This document shows, in pieces, positions 25,578 through 33,842 of a stretch of 64,000 nucleotides of DNA. The notes below the pieces were generated by a model. The model had not been told where the DNA came from. It did not search any database and saw only the letters and a program-made list of their open reading frames with translations. Source of the DNA: Mesoterricola silvestris. GTDB lineage: Bacteria > Acidobacteriota > Holophagae > Holophagales > Holophagaceae. The stretch is taken from NCBI RefSeq assembly GCF_030295405.1, contig NZ_AP027080.1, forward strand, positions 4,919,001 to 4,983,000, given 5' to 3'. Each line of letters opens with the position of its first letter. The first letter of the stretch is position 1. The position numbers and the translations under genes are program-made.

Positions 25578-26831
25578 ATGTCCCCCTCCGCCCCCCAGCG
25601 CTTCCTGGCCCGCCTTGTGCTCGTGCGGCCCGGGGAAGGCGCGATCCTCCTCCTCTCCACCGCCTATTTCTTCCTGCTGTTCTACGGCTACTACCTCCTG
25701 CGCCCGGTGCGGGAGGCCTTCGGCATCGCCCGGGGCGCCGACAAGCTCCCCTGGCTCATGACCGGGACCATGGCCCTCATGTTCCTGGCCAACCCGGCCT
25801 TCTCCGCCCTGGTCTCCCGCTTCCCCCGGCGGCGGTCCATTCCCATGGCCTACCGGTTTTGCGGGGCCACCCTGGCCGCCTTCTACCTGGCCTTCCGCTT
25901 CCTGCCCGGCCACGGCGGCCCCGGCCTGGGCTACGCCTTCTACATCTGGCTCAGCGTCTTCAATCTGTTCGCGGTGTCCATCTTCTGGGCCTTCATGGCC
26001 GACGGCCTGGACCAGGACCAGGGCCGGCGCCTGTTCGGCTTCATCGCCATGGGAGGCACCCTGGGCGCCATCGCCGGCGCCTCGACCACCGCCTTCCTCG
26101 CGGGCCACCGGGTGGACGCGGGAACCCTGCTCCTGGTGACCATCCTCTGCCTTGAACTGGCCATCCTGTGCGTGCGCACCCTGGCCAGCCGCTTCGGCAT
26201 GGGGGCGGGCTCCGCGGACCGGGAACCGGGGCCGGGCCTCTTCCAGGGCATCCGCCTGCTGGCCGGGTCCCCCTACCTGGCCCTCATGGCCCTCTACATC
26301 CTGCTCTACACCATCACCTCCACCTTCCTGTACATGCAGCAGGGGGCGATCGTGGCCCGGACCTTCACCGGGGCCGCCGCCCGCACCGCCGCCTTCGCCC
26401 GCATCGACCTGGGGGTGAATGTCCTCACCCTCGTCACCCAGGTCTTCCTGTCCAGCCGCCTCATCAAGGCCGTGGGCATGCGGGTGGTGCTCTGCATCCT
26501 GCCCCTGCTCACCCTGGCCGGGTTCGGCGCCCTGTGGGCCCTGCCCACCTTCGGCACCCTGGCCCTCTTCCAGGTGCTGCGCCGGGGCCTCCACTACGCC
26601 GTGGACCGTCCGGCCCGGGAAGTGCTCTACATCCCCCTGGGCCCCGGGGAGAAGTACAAAGCCAAGCCCTTCATCGACACCTTCATCTACCGGGCCGGCG
26701 ATCTCCTGGGCACCTGGACCCCCGCCCTCATGGCCGCCGCGAGGCTGCCCCTGGGCGCCGTGGCCCTTGCCGTCTCGGGGGCCTGGGTCTGGGGCGGCGT
26801 GGCCCTGGGAAACCTCCAACGGAAGCGCTGA
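25578..26831 (+). CDS. NTT/MFS-like membrane carrier
   Basis: A 417-residue polytopic inner-membrane protein with about 11-12 hydrophobic segments. The pattern YYLLRPVREAFGIARGADKL near residues 38-57, and the later KYKAKPFIDTFIYRAGDLLG near 358-377, are hallmarks of the ATP/ADP-carrier (NTT, TLC) family and its relatives in free-living bacteria. It is shorter than the classical carriers of intracellular bacteria (about 500 residues), so the transported molecule may differ. ATG 25578 is preceded by GAGG five bases upstream. It ends next to a long inverted repeat. Confidence 0.78.
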   Translation: MSPSAPQRFLARLVLVRPGEGAILLLSTAYFFLLFYGYYLLRPVREAFGIARGADKLPWLMTGTMALMFLANPAFSALVSRFPRRRSIPMAYRFCGATLAAFYLAFRFLPGHGGPGLGYAFYIWLSVFNLFAVSIFWAFMADGLDQDQGRRLFGFIAMGGTLGAIAGASTTAFLAGHRVDAGTLLLVTILCLELAILCVRTLASRFGMGAGSADREPGPGLFQGIRLLAGSPYLALMALYILLYTITSTFLYMQQGAIVARTFTGAAARTAAFARIDLGVNVLTLVTQVFLSSRLIKAVGMRVVLCILPLLTLAGFGALWALPTFGTLALFQVLRRGLHYAVDRPAREVLYIPLGPGEKYKAKPFIDTFIYRAGDLLGTWTPALMAAARLPLGAVALAVSGAWVWGGVALGNLQRKR

Positions 26832-26885
26832 CCGGCTTCCCGACCCACCCCGCCTTTGGGAACCGAAGGATCAATCCCGCTTATA

Positions 26886-27042
26886 TTCATCCCCTTCATC
26901 CCGTTCATCCCTTTCATCCCCGTTCCCGCAGGGCCAGAGCAGGGATGGGTCGGCGCATGCGGATTTACGACGCGCCGCCCCACCTCATCGCCGGCCCTGC
27001 GGGAACGGGGATAAAAGGGATGAAAGGGATGAAGGGGATAAA
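26886..27042. repeat. 157-base fold-back element with 50-base arms made of 9-base repeats
   Basis: Left arm 26886-26935 and right arm 26993-27042 are inverted copies, 47 of 50 matching. Each arm is four 9-base units (TTCATCCCN, right arm reading N-GGGATGAA) plus a 14-base core (GTTCCCGCAGGGCC). The 57-base centre has its own GGCGC/GCGCC stem. It lies between convergent genes in a 317-base gap (26832-27148); no gene is supported in the rest of the gap. A very stable RNA hairpin would form on either strand. Confidence 0.9.
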
Positions 27043-27148
27043 CGGTTGAACCCGGCCCGTTCCCGGCAGAAGAGCCGGAGTGTCCTTTGCATGGAAAGGC
27101 TATCGGCTTGCATCGGTAGGGATCGCTGGGGTGGGTCGGGAACTTGGC

Positions 27149-27796
27149 CTAGAGACCATCGACGATCAGGATGCGGGGGTCGAAACCGAGGGCTTGGGCG
27201 TCCCGGGGGGTCTTCAGGCCCCACAGGGCCAGGCGCCCGGCATGGGGCTTCCAGAAGGCGGGGCGCTTCTTCACCGAGGAGAGCGGCACATGGAAGGTCA
27301 GGGTCTCCGGCAGGTCCTCCAGGGACTCGGCATCCAGGTCATCGGCCTCCTCCGGCTCCCACAGGAAACCGCAGCGGGCCTCCTGGCACGCCGCCCACAA
27401 CTGGAGCACCTCGCTGTGCTCGAAGCTGCTGAAGATCACCCGGTCCAGGGCCTCGGCCGCCTCTACGGCCGCTAGGGCCTGCTTCCACCCGGGTTCGCCC
27501 TTCAGTTCCACGTTCACCAGGCGGGCGCCCAGTTCCAGCGCATCCGAAAGGCGGGGCACCGGCTCGCCGTTGCGGAGCTCCGGCAGTTCGGAGGCCCGCA
27601 GCTTGCGCAGGACCCCGCCGCACCGGGCCGTGCGGCCCAGGTCGTCGTCGTGCAGGACGCAGCACACCCCGTCGGTGGTGGGCTGAACGTCCAGTTCGAA
27701 GCCGTCCATGCCGGCCTGCAGGGCGGCCCTGAAGGCCGTCATGGAATTCTCCAGGTGCAGGGAGGAGAGGCCGCGGTGGCCGAGGATGAGGGTCAT
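27149..27796 (-). CDS. Glycerophosphodiester phosphodiesterase family protein
   Basis: Hydrolyses glycerophosphodiesters from phospholipid turnover to glycerol-3-phosphate and an alcohol. The protein has 215 residues. The TIM-barrel signature LGHRGLSSLHLENSMTAFRA is near residues 5-24, with the conserved His-Arg and Glu-Asn. FELDVQPTTDGVCCVLHDDD (catalytic Glu-Asp and second His) is near 33-52. VNVELKGE gives the later Glu-x-Lys. No signal peptide is present, so it acts in the cytoplasm. The start is fixed by ATGA overlap with the FAD oxidase stop. Confidence 0.9.
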   Translation of the reverse strand: MTLILGHRGLSSLHLENSMTAFRAALQAGMDGFELDVQPTTDGVCCVLHDDDLGRTARCGGVLRKLRASELPELRNGEPVPRLSDALELGARLVNVELKGEPGWKQALAAVEAAEALDRVIFSSFEHSEVLQLWAACQEARCGFLWEPEEADDLDAESLEDLPETLTFHVPLSSVKKRPAFWKPHAGRLALWGLKTPRDAQALGFDPRILIVDGL

Positions 27797-29136
27797 GGCA
27801 GGACCACCTTTCCGGGATTGAAGATGCCGACGGGATCCAGGGCCCGCTTCAGGGAGCGCAGGGCCCCCACCTGGAAGGGATCGGCGAAGCGTTCGAAGGC
27901 GTCGCGCTTGGCCAGGCCGATGCCGTGCTCGCCGCTGAGGGCGCCTCCCAGGCGCACGCAGAGGCCGAACAGCTCCAGGAGCTGGCGGTCCAGTTCCTCC
28001 CGGGGGGTCTCCCCCGCGGCCAGGAGATTCACGTGGAGGTTGCCGTCGCCCAGGTGGCCGTAGGTGACCGTGGGCAGGCCCAGGGCTTCCAGCGCCCCGA
28101 AGAATTCCCGGATGCGGGACCGGGGCACCACGATGTCCTCGCTCACCTTCCGGGGGAACCGCTCCTTGAGGTGGGAGGAGGTGGTCCGCCGCACCGCCCA
28201 CAGGGCCTCCCGCTGGCGGGCGTCGGTGGCGGTCTGCGCATGCTCCCCCTGGTCCCCCAGGGCCCCCAGGAGCCCCTCCAGGAAGGCCTCGGAGCCGCAG
28301 TCCCGGTCGTCGAATTCCAGGAGCGCCAGGGCCTCCCCCGGCATGCGCCGGGCGGCCTCCGGGCCGAAGCGCCGCAGGTCCTGCAGCACCGCCGGGTCCC
28401 AGAATTCGAAGGCCGAGGGGAGGTAGCCTGCCTCCACCAGCCGCGCCGGCAGATCCAGCAGTTCGTGCCAGCGCTCCATGGGCAGCAGCAGGGTGAGGCG
28501 CTCCCGGGGCGCCGGCACCAGGCGCACCGTGGCCCCCGTGATGATCCCGAAGATCCCCTCGCTGCCCACCAGCAGCTGGCCCAGGCTGGGCCCCACATTG
28601 CATTTCACGCTGGGGATCCCGAAGGTGTGCACCTCCCCGTCCTCCATTAGGGCGTCCACCGCCAGCACCCACTGCCGCGTCATTCCGTACTTGCAGGCCC
28701 CGGGCCCCCCCGCGTTGGTGGCGAGGGTCCCCCCGAAGGCGCACAGCTCCCAGGAATTGGGATCCGGCGCATAGAAGAGCCCCTCGGCCAGGGCCGCGGC
28801 CTTGACGTCCCTCAGCATCGCGCTGGCCGGCGCCCACAGCGCCAGGTCCGGCTTGGAGATGCGGATGCTCCCGGGGTACGCCCCCATGTCCACCACCACC
28901 GCCCGGCCCGTGGGCACGCATCCCCCGGCCTTGCCCGTCCCGGCCCCCCGGGGCACCAGGGAAAAGCCCTCGGCCTTGGCCCGCCGCACCAGCTCCCGCA
29001 GCGCGGCGGCGCTCCGGGGCTTCACCACCGCCAGAGGGGGATCCCCCACCACGTGGGACTCGTCGCGCCGGTAGCCTTCGGTGAGGTCGGCGCCCGTGAG
29101 GACGGAGGTGTCGGGCAGGCCTGCGAAGGGGTCCAT
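27793..29136 (-). CDS. FAD-linked oxidase of the GlcD / D-lactate dehydrogenase family
   Basis: A 447-residue flavoprotein that oxidises a 2-hydroxy acid such as glycolate or D-lactate. The PP-loop FAD domain runs from about residue 30 to 215: VKPRSAAALRELVRRAKAEG, LVPRGAGTGKAGGCVPTGRA, GGTLATNAGGPGACKYG, LLVGSEGIFGIIT. The FAD-linked C-terminal domain ends in TYGHLGDGNLHVNL, then GALSGEHGIGLAKRD and FNPGKVVLP. ATG 29136 is two bases after the pyrH stop. The substrate is not decided by sequence, and no GlcE/GlcF partners lie beside it. Confidence 0.9.
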   Translation of the reverse strand: MDPFAGLPDTSVLTGADLTEGYRRDESHVVGDPPLAVVKPRSAAALRELVRRAKAEGFSLVPRGAGTGKAGGCVPTGRAVVVDMGAYPGSIRISKPDLALWAPASAMLRDVKAAALAEGLFYAPDPNSWELCAFGGTLATNAGGPGACKYGMTRQWVLAVDALMEDGEVHTFGIPSVKCNVGPSLGQLLVGSEGIFGIITGATVRLVPAPRERLTLLLPMERWHELLDLPARLVEAGYLPSAFEFWDPAVLQDLRRFGPEAARRMPGEALALLEFDDRDCGSEAFLEGLLGALGDQGEHAQTATDARQREALWAVRRTTSSHLKERFPRKVSEDIVVPRSRIREFFGALEALGLPTVTYGHLGDGNLHVNLLAAGETPREELDRQLLELFGLCVRLGGALSGEHGIGLAKRDAFERFADPFQVGALRSLKRALDPVGIFNPGKVVLP

Positions 29137-29138
29137 GG

Positions 29139-29843
29139 CTACCCCACCAGGGTGCCCACCACGTCCCCGTTGACCGCGGCTAGCAGGTTCCCGGGCACGT
29201 TCATGTTGAACACCAGGATCGGCAGGTGGTTGTCCCGGCACAGGGAGATGGCCGCGGCGTCCATGACCTTCAGGTTCTTCTCCAGGACCTCCTGGAAGGA
29301 GATGTGCTCGTACTTGGTGGCCGTGGGGTCCTTCTTGGGGTCGGCGGTGTAGATGCCGTCCACGTTGGTGGCCTTCATCACCACCTCGGCGTCGATCTCG
29401 TTGGCCCGGAGCGCGGCGGCGGTGTCGGTGGAGAAGTAGGGATTGCCCGTCCCGGCCCCGAAGATCACCACCCGGCCCTTTTCCATGTGGCGCATGGCCC
29501 GGCGGCGGATGTAGCTTTCGGCCACCTTGGGCACGTCGATGCCCGACATGACCCGGGTCTCCACCCCGTGCTGCTCCAGGGCGTCCTGGAGGGCCAGGGC
29601 GTTGATCATGGTGGCGAGCATGCCCATGTGATCGGCCGTGACCCGGTCCATGCCCTTGGTGGCCCCGGCCACCCCCCGGAAGATGTTGCCGCCGCCGATG
29701 ACCAGGCCCACCTCCACGCCCAGGCCCTGGATGGTCTTGACCTGGTCGGCGATCATGGCCACCACCTCGGGGGCGATGCCGTGGCCCTGTTCACCCATGA
29801 GGGCCTCGCCGGAGAGCTTGAGGAGGATGCGCTTGTATTTCAT
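29139..29843 (-). CDS. pyrH: UMP kinase
   Basis: Phosphorylates UMP to UDP; a hexameric amino-acid-kinase-family enzyme. The protein has 234 residues. The N-terminal [20 protein letters not shown] is at 4-23, [12 protein letters not shown] near 50-61, [17 protein letters not shown] near 129-145 and [19 protein letters not shown] near 155. Usual neighbours (tsf, frr) are absent; it follows plsX across a hairpin terminator and leads the FAD oxidase and phosphodiesterase genes. Confidence 0.97.
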   Translation of the reverse strand: MKYKRILLKLSGEALMGEQGHGIAPEVVAMIADQVKTIQGLGVEVGLVIGGGNIFRGVAGATKGMDRVTADHMGMLATMINALALQDALEQHGVETRVMSGIDVPKVAESYIRRRAMRHMEKGRVVIFGAGTGNPYFSTDTAAALRANEIDAEVVMKATNVDGIYTADPKKDPTATKYEHISFQEVLEKNLKVMDAAAISLCRDNHLPILVFNMNVPGNLLAAVNGDVVGTLVG

Positions 29844-29871
29844 GGGGGCTCCTTTGACGCGGGCGTGCGGA

Positions 29872-29908
29872 AAATGCGCTCCCGAATGCGGGGGACATCC
29901 GGGAGCGC
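29872..29908 (-). terminator. Probable intrinsic terminator after plsX
   Basis: On the minus strand a 9-pair stem (GCGCTCCCG with CGGGAGCGC, 29876-29908, 15-base loop) is followed by ATTTT. It separates the yceD-rpmF-plsX genes from pyrH. Confidence 0.6.
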
Positions 29909-29937
29909 GGCGGTTTTCGGGGGGGGAACCCCCTGCC

Positions 29938-30990
29938 TCAGGATGTCTCTTGGCTACCGGCCTGGGACATGAGCCGTCCCAGGGACGCCTGGATCTGGTC
30001 GTTCACGCGGTGCTCGCTGGCCATGAGCGCGGCGCGGATGGCGCTGTGCACGGCCTTGGCGTTGGAGCGGCCGTGACCGATGATGGAGACGCCCTTCACG
30101 CCCAGCAGCGGGGCGCCGCCGTACTCGGCGTAGTCCAGCCTCGCGGCGAACCGCTTCAAGCCGTTGAGCGTCAGCAGGGCGGCGAGCTTGGTGAGGAGGT
30201 TCTCCTTGAAGACCCCCTTCATGCCCTGCACGAGCCCTTCGGCCAGGGCCTCGGCGGACTTCAGCAGGGCGTTGCCCACGAAGCCGTCGCAGGCGATGAC
30301 GTCGAACTTGCCGTTCCAGATGTCCCGGCCCTCGGCGTTGCCGGCGAAATTCAGGTCGATGTCCTTGAGGGCCTCGGCCGCTTCGCGGGTGGTGGTGGAG
30401 CCCTTGCCCTCCTCCTCCCCCACGCTCAGGACCCCCACGCGGGGACCGGGGATGCCCAGCACCCCCTCGGCGTAGATGGAGCCCATGATCGCGAACTGGG
30501 CGATCTGGTCGGGCCGGCAATCGATGTTGGCGCCCACATCCAGGAGGACGGTGGGGCGCCCCTGCATATTGGGCAGGATGGCCGCCAGGCAGGGCCGGTC
30601 CACCCCGGAGAGGGTCCCCAGCACCATTTTGGACGCGACCATGGCGGCGCCGGTGTGCCCCATGGACACCACGCCGTCCGCCTTGCCTTCGCGCACGAGC
30701 TGGGCCGCGACCCGGATGCTCGAATCCTTCTTTTCCTTCAGGATGGACGTGGCCTTGTCGTCCATGTCCACGACGCTCGCGGCGTGGACGATGGCGAACC
30801 GGGAGGCCAGTTCCCCCTTGAGGCCCGTGTGGGCCAGGAGGGGACGCAGACGATCCTCGTCCCCCACCAGATGGAGGAAGAGCTCGGGATGGGCTTGCAG
30901 GGCCGCCCTGGCCCCTTCAAGAAGGGCGACGGGGGCATTGTCCCCGCCCATCACATCCAGGGCGATCCGGTAGATGGCGGGAGCGTCCAC
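29938..30990 (-). CDS. plsX: Phosphate acyltransferase PlsX
   Basis: Makes acyl-phosphate from acyl-ACP for phospholipid synthesis; a peripheral membrane enzyme. The protein has 350 residues. Diagnostic stretches: [19 protein letters not shown] near 9-27, [16 protein letters not shown] near 101-116, [12 protein letters not shown] near 147 and [18 protein letters not shown] near 235. GTG at 30990 is the likely start, seven bases after the rpmF stop. yceD-rpmF-plsX is a widely conserved order. Confidence 0.96.
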   Translation of the reverse strand: MDAPAIYRIALDVMGGDNAPVALLEGARAALQAHPELFLHLVGDEDRLRPLLAHTGLKGELASRFAIVHAASVVDMDDKATSILKEKKDSSIRVAAQLVREGKADGVVSMGHTGAAMVASKMVLGTLSGVDRPCLAAILPNMQGRPTVLLDVGANIDCRPDQIAQFAIMGSIYAEGVLGIPGPRVGVLSVGEEEGKGSTTTREAAEALKDIDLNFAGNAEGRDIWNGKFDVIACDGFVGNALLKSAEALAEGLVQGMKGVFKENLLTKLAALLTLNGLKRFAARLDYAEYGGAPLLGVKGVSIIGHGRSNAKAVHSAIRAALMASEHRVNDQIQASLGRLMSQAGSQETS

Positions 30991-30997
30991 CCTGGCC

Positions 30998-31183
30998 TCA
31001 GACCGTCTGGGCGGGGCGCACGGTCAGTTTGCCGCGGTAGAATCCGCAGGAGGGGCAGACACGGTGGGGCATCTTGGGCACGCCGCAGTTGGGGCAGGTG
31101 CTCGAGCTCATGGTGTCGAGGGAATCGTGGGTGCGGCGGCGGTCGCGGCGGGCGCGGGAGTGGCGGCGCTTGGGATTCGGCAT
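30998..31183 (-). CDS. rpmF: Ribosomal protein bL32
   Basis: A 61-residue large-subunit ribosomal protein. It begins MPNPKRRHSRARRDRRRTHD as bL32 proteins do. It keeps a zinc ribbon with four cysteines (CPNCGVPK ... VCPSCGFYRG), so it is the zinc-binding (C+) form. It lies between yceD and plsX, the standard place. Confidence 0.97.
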   Translation of the reverse strand: MPNPKRRHSRARRDRRRTHDSLDTMSSSTCPNCGVPKMPHRVCPSCGFYRGKLTVRPAQTV

Positions 31184-31232
31184 GGGTGACTCCTCGGAGA
31201 GTGGTCGGTTTGGGGAAAGGGAGGAAGCCGGG

Positions 31233-31757
31233 TCAGGCGTCTTCCAGGTTGAGTTTCAGGCCCGAAAGAGCCTTGGCCAGGGCGCCCGGTTCCTTCACCA
31301 GCTCGGGGTGGCAGGAGCAGGGTCCCTTGTTCCAATTCTTGCCGCACTGCGGGCAGAGGCCTTTGCAGTCCTCCCGGCAGAGCGGGTGCATGGGGGCGTG
31401 GAGCAGGAAGTGCTCCCGGGCGAGGGCCTCCTCGTCCAGGATGGGCTCGGGCAGGAAGACCACGTCCAGGTCCTGGCTGCCCAGGGCATGGGATCCGCCC
31501 TCGGCGAGCTCCTTGTCGCGGCTGCCCAGGAACTGGCTCTCCACCGTGAGGGCCAGGTCCAGGGGCTCCAGGCACCGGGAGCAGCCCCCCTCCCAGGTGG
31601 CCGAACCCTTCACCTCCAGGAAGAAGTCCGCGTCCGACGGCATCACCCGCACCTGCCAGGTGGCTTGGCGCAGGGCCGTGCCGTCCCCCAGGTCCAGGGT
31701 TCCGGTCCGCCCGTCGACGCTCACGCCCTCGGGGGGCAGCTGGCCAAGATCGATCAT
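31233..31757 (-). CDS. yceD: YceD family (DUF177) protein
   Basis: A 174-residue protein of the DUF177 family, which co-occurs with rpmF and is linked to 23S rRNA accumulation or processing. The conserved block is GGCSRCLEPLDLALTVESQF near residues 57-76. A late Cys cluster (HPLCREDCKGLCPQCGKNWN, then CSCHPE) near 123-150 is typical of the family. Its start overlaps the pseudopilin stop by four bases (31754-31757), so YceD synthesis may be coupled to the pilin gene. Confidence 0.88.
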   Translation of the reverse strand: MIDLGQLPPEGVSVDGRTGTLDLGDGTALRQATWQVRVMPSDADFFLEVKGSATWEGGCSRCLEPLDLALTVESQFLGSRDKELAEGGSHALGSQDLDVVFLPEPILDEEALAREHFLLHAPMHPLCREDCKGLCPQCGKNWNKGPCSCHPELVKEPGALAKALSGLKLNLEDA

Positions 31758-32209
31758 TTCGCGGGTTCCTTCTCGGGACCGGTGGGCGCCGCGCCGGAAG
31801 GACCGGTGTTCTTGCCGGGCTCGGCCGTGAAGGCGGGCCGGTCCGCCGAGCCGGAGGGATCGCCGGCGCAGGAGATCACGTAGCCGCCCTTGCCGGACTT
31901 CCCCTCGAAGGGGTTGCCCCAGGGATCCGCGGGGGACACGTTGACGGGGATGTTGTTCTCCTTCACCAGCGGGGAGTTGGCGTCCACCATCGATTCGAAG
32001 CTCGTGAAATCAGGGTACTTCCCATGCTTGAGGTAGTACATGTCCAGCCCTTCGGACACGGTCTTCACCGTGTCGTGGGCCTTGATGTAGCGGGCATTGG
32101 CGGAGAACTCCTGGTACTTCCGGATGCCGATGGTGGCCAGCACCGCCATGATCATCATGGCGACCAGCAGTTCCATCAGCGAGAAGCCAGCTTGTCTTTT
32201 GTTTTTCAT
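31754..32209 (-). CDS. Type II/IV pseudopilin (prepilin-type N-terminal methylation protein)
   Basis: A 151-residue secreted pilin-like protein. The leader peptide MKNKRQAG is followed by FSLMELLVAMMIMAVLATIG, the prepilin peptidase site with Glu at +5 and the hydrophobic helix. The C-terminal half (GKYPDFTSF, VSPADPWGNPFEGKSGKGG) resembles PulG/GspG major pseudopilins, which carry a calcium-binding DPWGxPY-like motif. ATG 32209 is chosen because it yields the leader. It lies downstream of an NtrC-type regulator with a sigma-54-like sequence between. Confidence 0.9.
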   Translation of the reverse strand: MKNKRQAGFSLMELLVAMMIMAVLATIGIRKYQEFSANARYIKAHDTVKTVSEGLDMYYLKHGKYPDFTSFESMVDANSPLVKENNIPVNVSPADPWGNPFEGKSGKGGYVISCAGDPSGSADRPAFTAEPGKNTGPSGAAPTGPEKEPAK

Positions 32210-32275
32210 GTCTCTTTCCGGGGAGGGAGGTCCAGGGTAGAGAGTAAGTATGGGTAACCTGGACGACCTTGTCCA

Positions 32276-32292
32276 AGCATCCCAGTGTGCCA
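32276..32292 (-). promoter_or_regulatory. Sigma-54-like sequence before the pseudopilin gene
   Basis: On the minus strand TGGCACACTGGGATGCT resembles the -24/-12 consensus TGGCACG-N4-TTGCW. However, the GG and GC doublets are 11 bases apart instead of the usual 10. It lies in the 96-base gap between the NtrC-type activator and the pseudopilin, 67 bases from the ATG. The spacing fault keeps confidence low. Confidence 0.35.
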
Positions 32293-32305
32293 CAGATGGG
32301 AGATT

Positions 32306-33760
32306 TTACAAGAAATCGTTGGGAATGTCGCCCTTGTTCTCACCTTCCGGGGCCTCGGCCGGGGGGAAGGATTCGGGCACCGGGAAGGGCGGCGGCTGCG
32401 TCCCCTTTGGGCCCATTTCCTGCAGCCAGTATCGGTAGGCCCGAAAGCTCATGCCAAGGAGCCGGGCAGCCTTGGTCTTGTTTCCCTCCGCCCGCTCCAG
32501 GGCCCGGAACATGAAGTGCCCCTTCAGGGCGCCCAGATAGCCCTCCAGATCAAATCCGCCCGCGGGAATTTCCAAGGCCCCCGCCGCCCGGGGACCTCCC
32601 GTCATGAGGTCGTCGGGGAAGAGGTCCACCCCGATGGGTCCGCCCGAATTCAGGGCGACGCACCGTTCCATGAGGTTCTCGAGCTCCCGCACGTTCCCGG
32701 GGAACCGGCAGCGCCGCAGCACCGCCATGGCCTCCTCCCCGAGCCCCATGGGGGGCTTGTTGAGCTTCCGGCAGAACTTGGCCAGGAAGTGCTCCACCAG
32801 CACCGGCAGGTCCTCCTGCCTCTCCCGCAGGGGCGGCAGTTCGATGTGCAGGATGTTCAGCCGGTAGTACAGGTCCTGCCGGAAGAGCCCCTTCGCGGCC
32901 CGGTCCCGCAGGTCCCGGTTGGTGGCGCCGATGACGCGCACGTCCACCGCCCGCTCCTCGTTGGCCCCCACCCGCCGGATGCGCCGCTCCTGGAGCACCC
33001 GCAGGAGCTTGACCTGCAGGGGCAGGGGGATCTCCCCGATCTCGTCCAGGAAGATGACGCCCCCCTCGGCCTCCTCGAAGAGGCCCCGCTTCGTGAGATT
33101 GGCGCCCGTGAAGGCCCCCTTCTCGTACCCGAAGAGCTCGGATTCCAGCAGCGCCTCCGGCAGGGCCCCGCAGTTCACGGGCACGAAGGGGCCCTTGGCC
33201 CGGTCGGAATAGCGGTGCACGAGCCGGGCGACGATCTCCTTGCCGGTGCCGCTCTCCCCCGTGATCAGCACCGTGGTGTCGGCCCGGGCGATCTTCCCCA
33301 CCAGGGCCTGGACCTTCCGGATGGTGGGACCCACGCCCACCAGGTCCCCGATATCGCGCACCTCGGGCCCGGGGGAGACCGAGACCGCGAAGATCCCCTT
33401 GAGCACCTTGGTGAGTTCCTGGATATCGTTCTTGGTCTTGGTGAGGAAATCCACCGCCCCCAGGTTGAGGGCCCGCACCGTGGTCTCGGTGGTGGCGAAG
33501 GCCGTCATGATCACCACGGGGACCTCCAGGTCCCGCTCCTTGACCCAGTTCAGCAGATCGATGCCGCTGCCGTCCTTGAGCCGGAGATCCGAGACCACCG
33601 CGTCGAAGGGCCGCCCCTCCAGCGCGGCCCGGGCCTCGGCCAGCCCCGCGGCGGCCACCGTCTCGAAGCCCTGGGGGGCCAGACCCATTTCCAGGACCTC
33701 CCGGAAACTGGCTTCATCCTCGACCAGCAGAATGGTTTTGGGGGGGATGGAAGGACGCAT
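32306..33760 (-). CDS. NtrC-family sigma-54-dependent response regulator (PilR-like)
   Basis: A 484-residue transcription activator. Receiver domain at 6-120: VEDEA acidic pocket, phosphoryl-acceptor Asp in VVSDLRLKDGSG, Thr in IMTAFA, Lys in FLTKTKN. AAA+ domain at about 150-380: Walker A GESGTGKE, the sigma-54 contact loop ELFGYEKGAFTGA, Walker B GGVIFLDEIGE. A Fis-type helix-turn-helix near 430-452 (NKTKAARLLGMSFRAYRYWL) resembles PilR-like regulators. No partner kinase is adjacent. It sits upstream of a pseudopilin gene, its likely target. ATG 33760 gives the standard N-terminus. Confidence 0.92.
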   Translation of the reverse strand: MRPSIPPKTILLVEDEASFREVLEMGLAPQGFETVAAAGLAEARAALEGRPFDAVVSDLRLKDGSGIDLLNWVKERDLEVPVVIMTAFATTETTVRALNLGAVDFLTKTKNDIQELTKVLKGIFAVSVSPGPEVRDIGDLVGVGPTIRKVQALVGKIARADTTVLITGESGTGKEIVARLVHRYSDRAKGPFVPVNCGALPEALLESELFGYEKGAFTGANLTKRGLFEEAEGGVIFLDEIGEIPLPLQVKLLRVLQERRIRRVGANEERAVDVRVIGATNRDLRDRAAKGLFRQDLYYRLNILHIELPPLRERQEDLPVLVEHFLAKFCRKLNKPPMGLGEEAMAVLRRCRFPGNVRELENLMERCVALNSGGPIGVDLFPDDLMTGGPRAAGALEIPAGGFDLEGYLGALKGHFMFRALERAEGNKTKAARLLGMSFRAYRYWLQEMGPKGTQPPPFPVPESFPPAEAPEGENKGDIPNDFL

Positions 33761-33842
33761 GGGTTCGCTTTTCAGGAGGCGGGGGGCTGGGGGCCAGTAT
33801 CTCAGCGTTGACCTGCCCTGGGGAATGAGGAACCATCCAATC

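Noticed and set aside
26687..26983. Short minus-strand frame with MKGMNGMKGMN-like repeats
   Set aside because: The repeats are the 9-base units of the fold-back arm read in frame; no ribosome site or family supports a protein.
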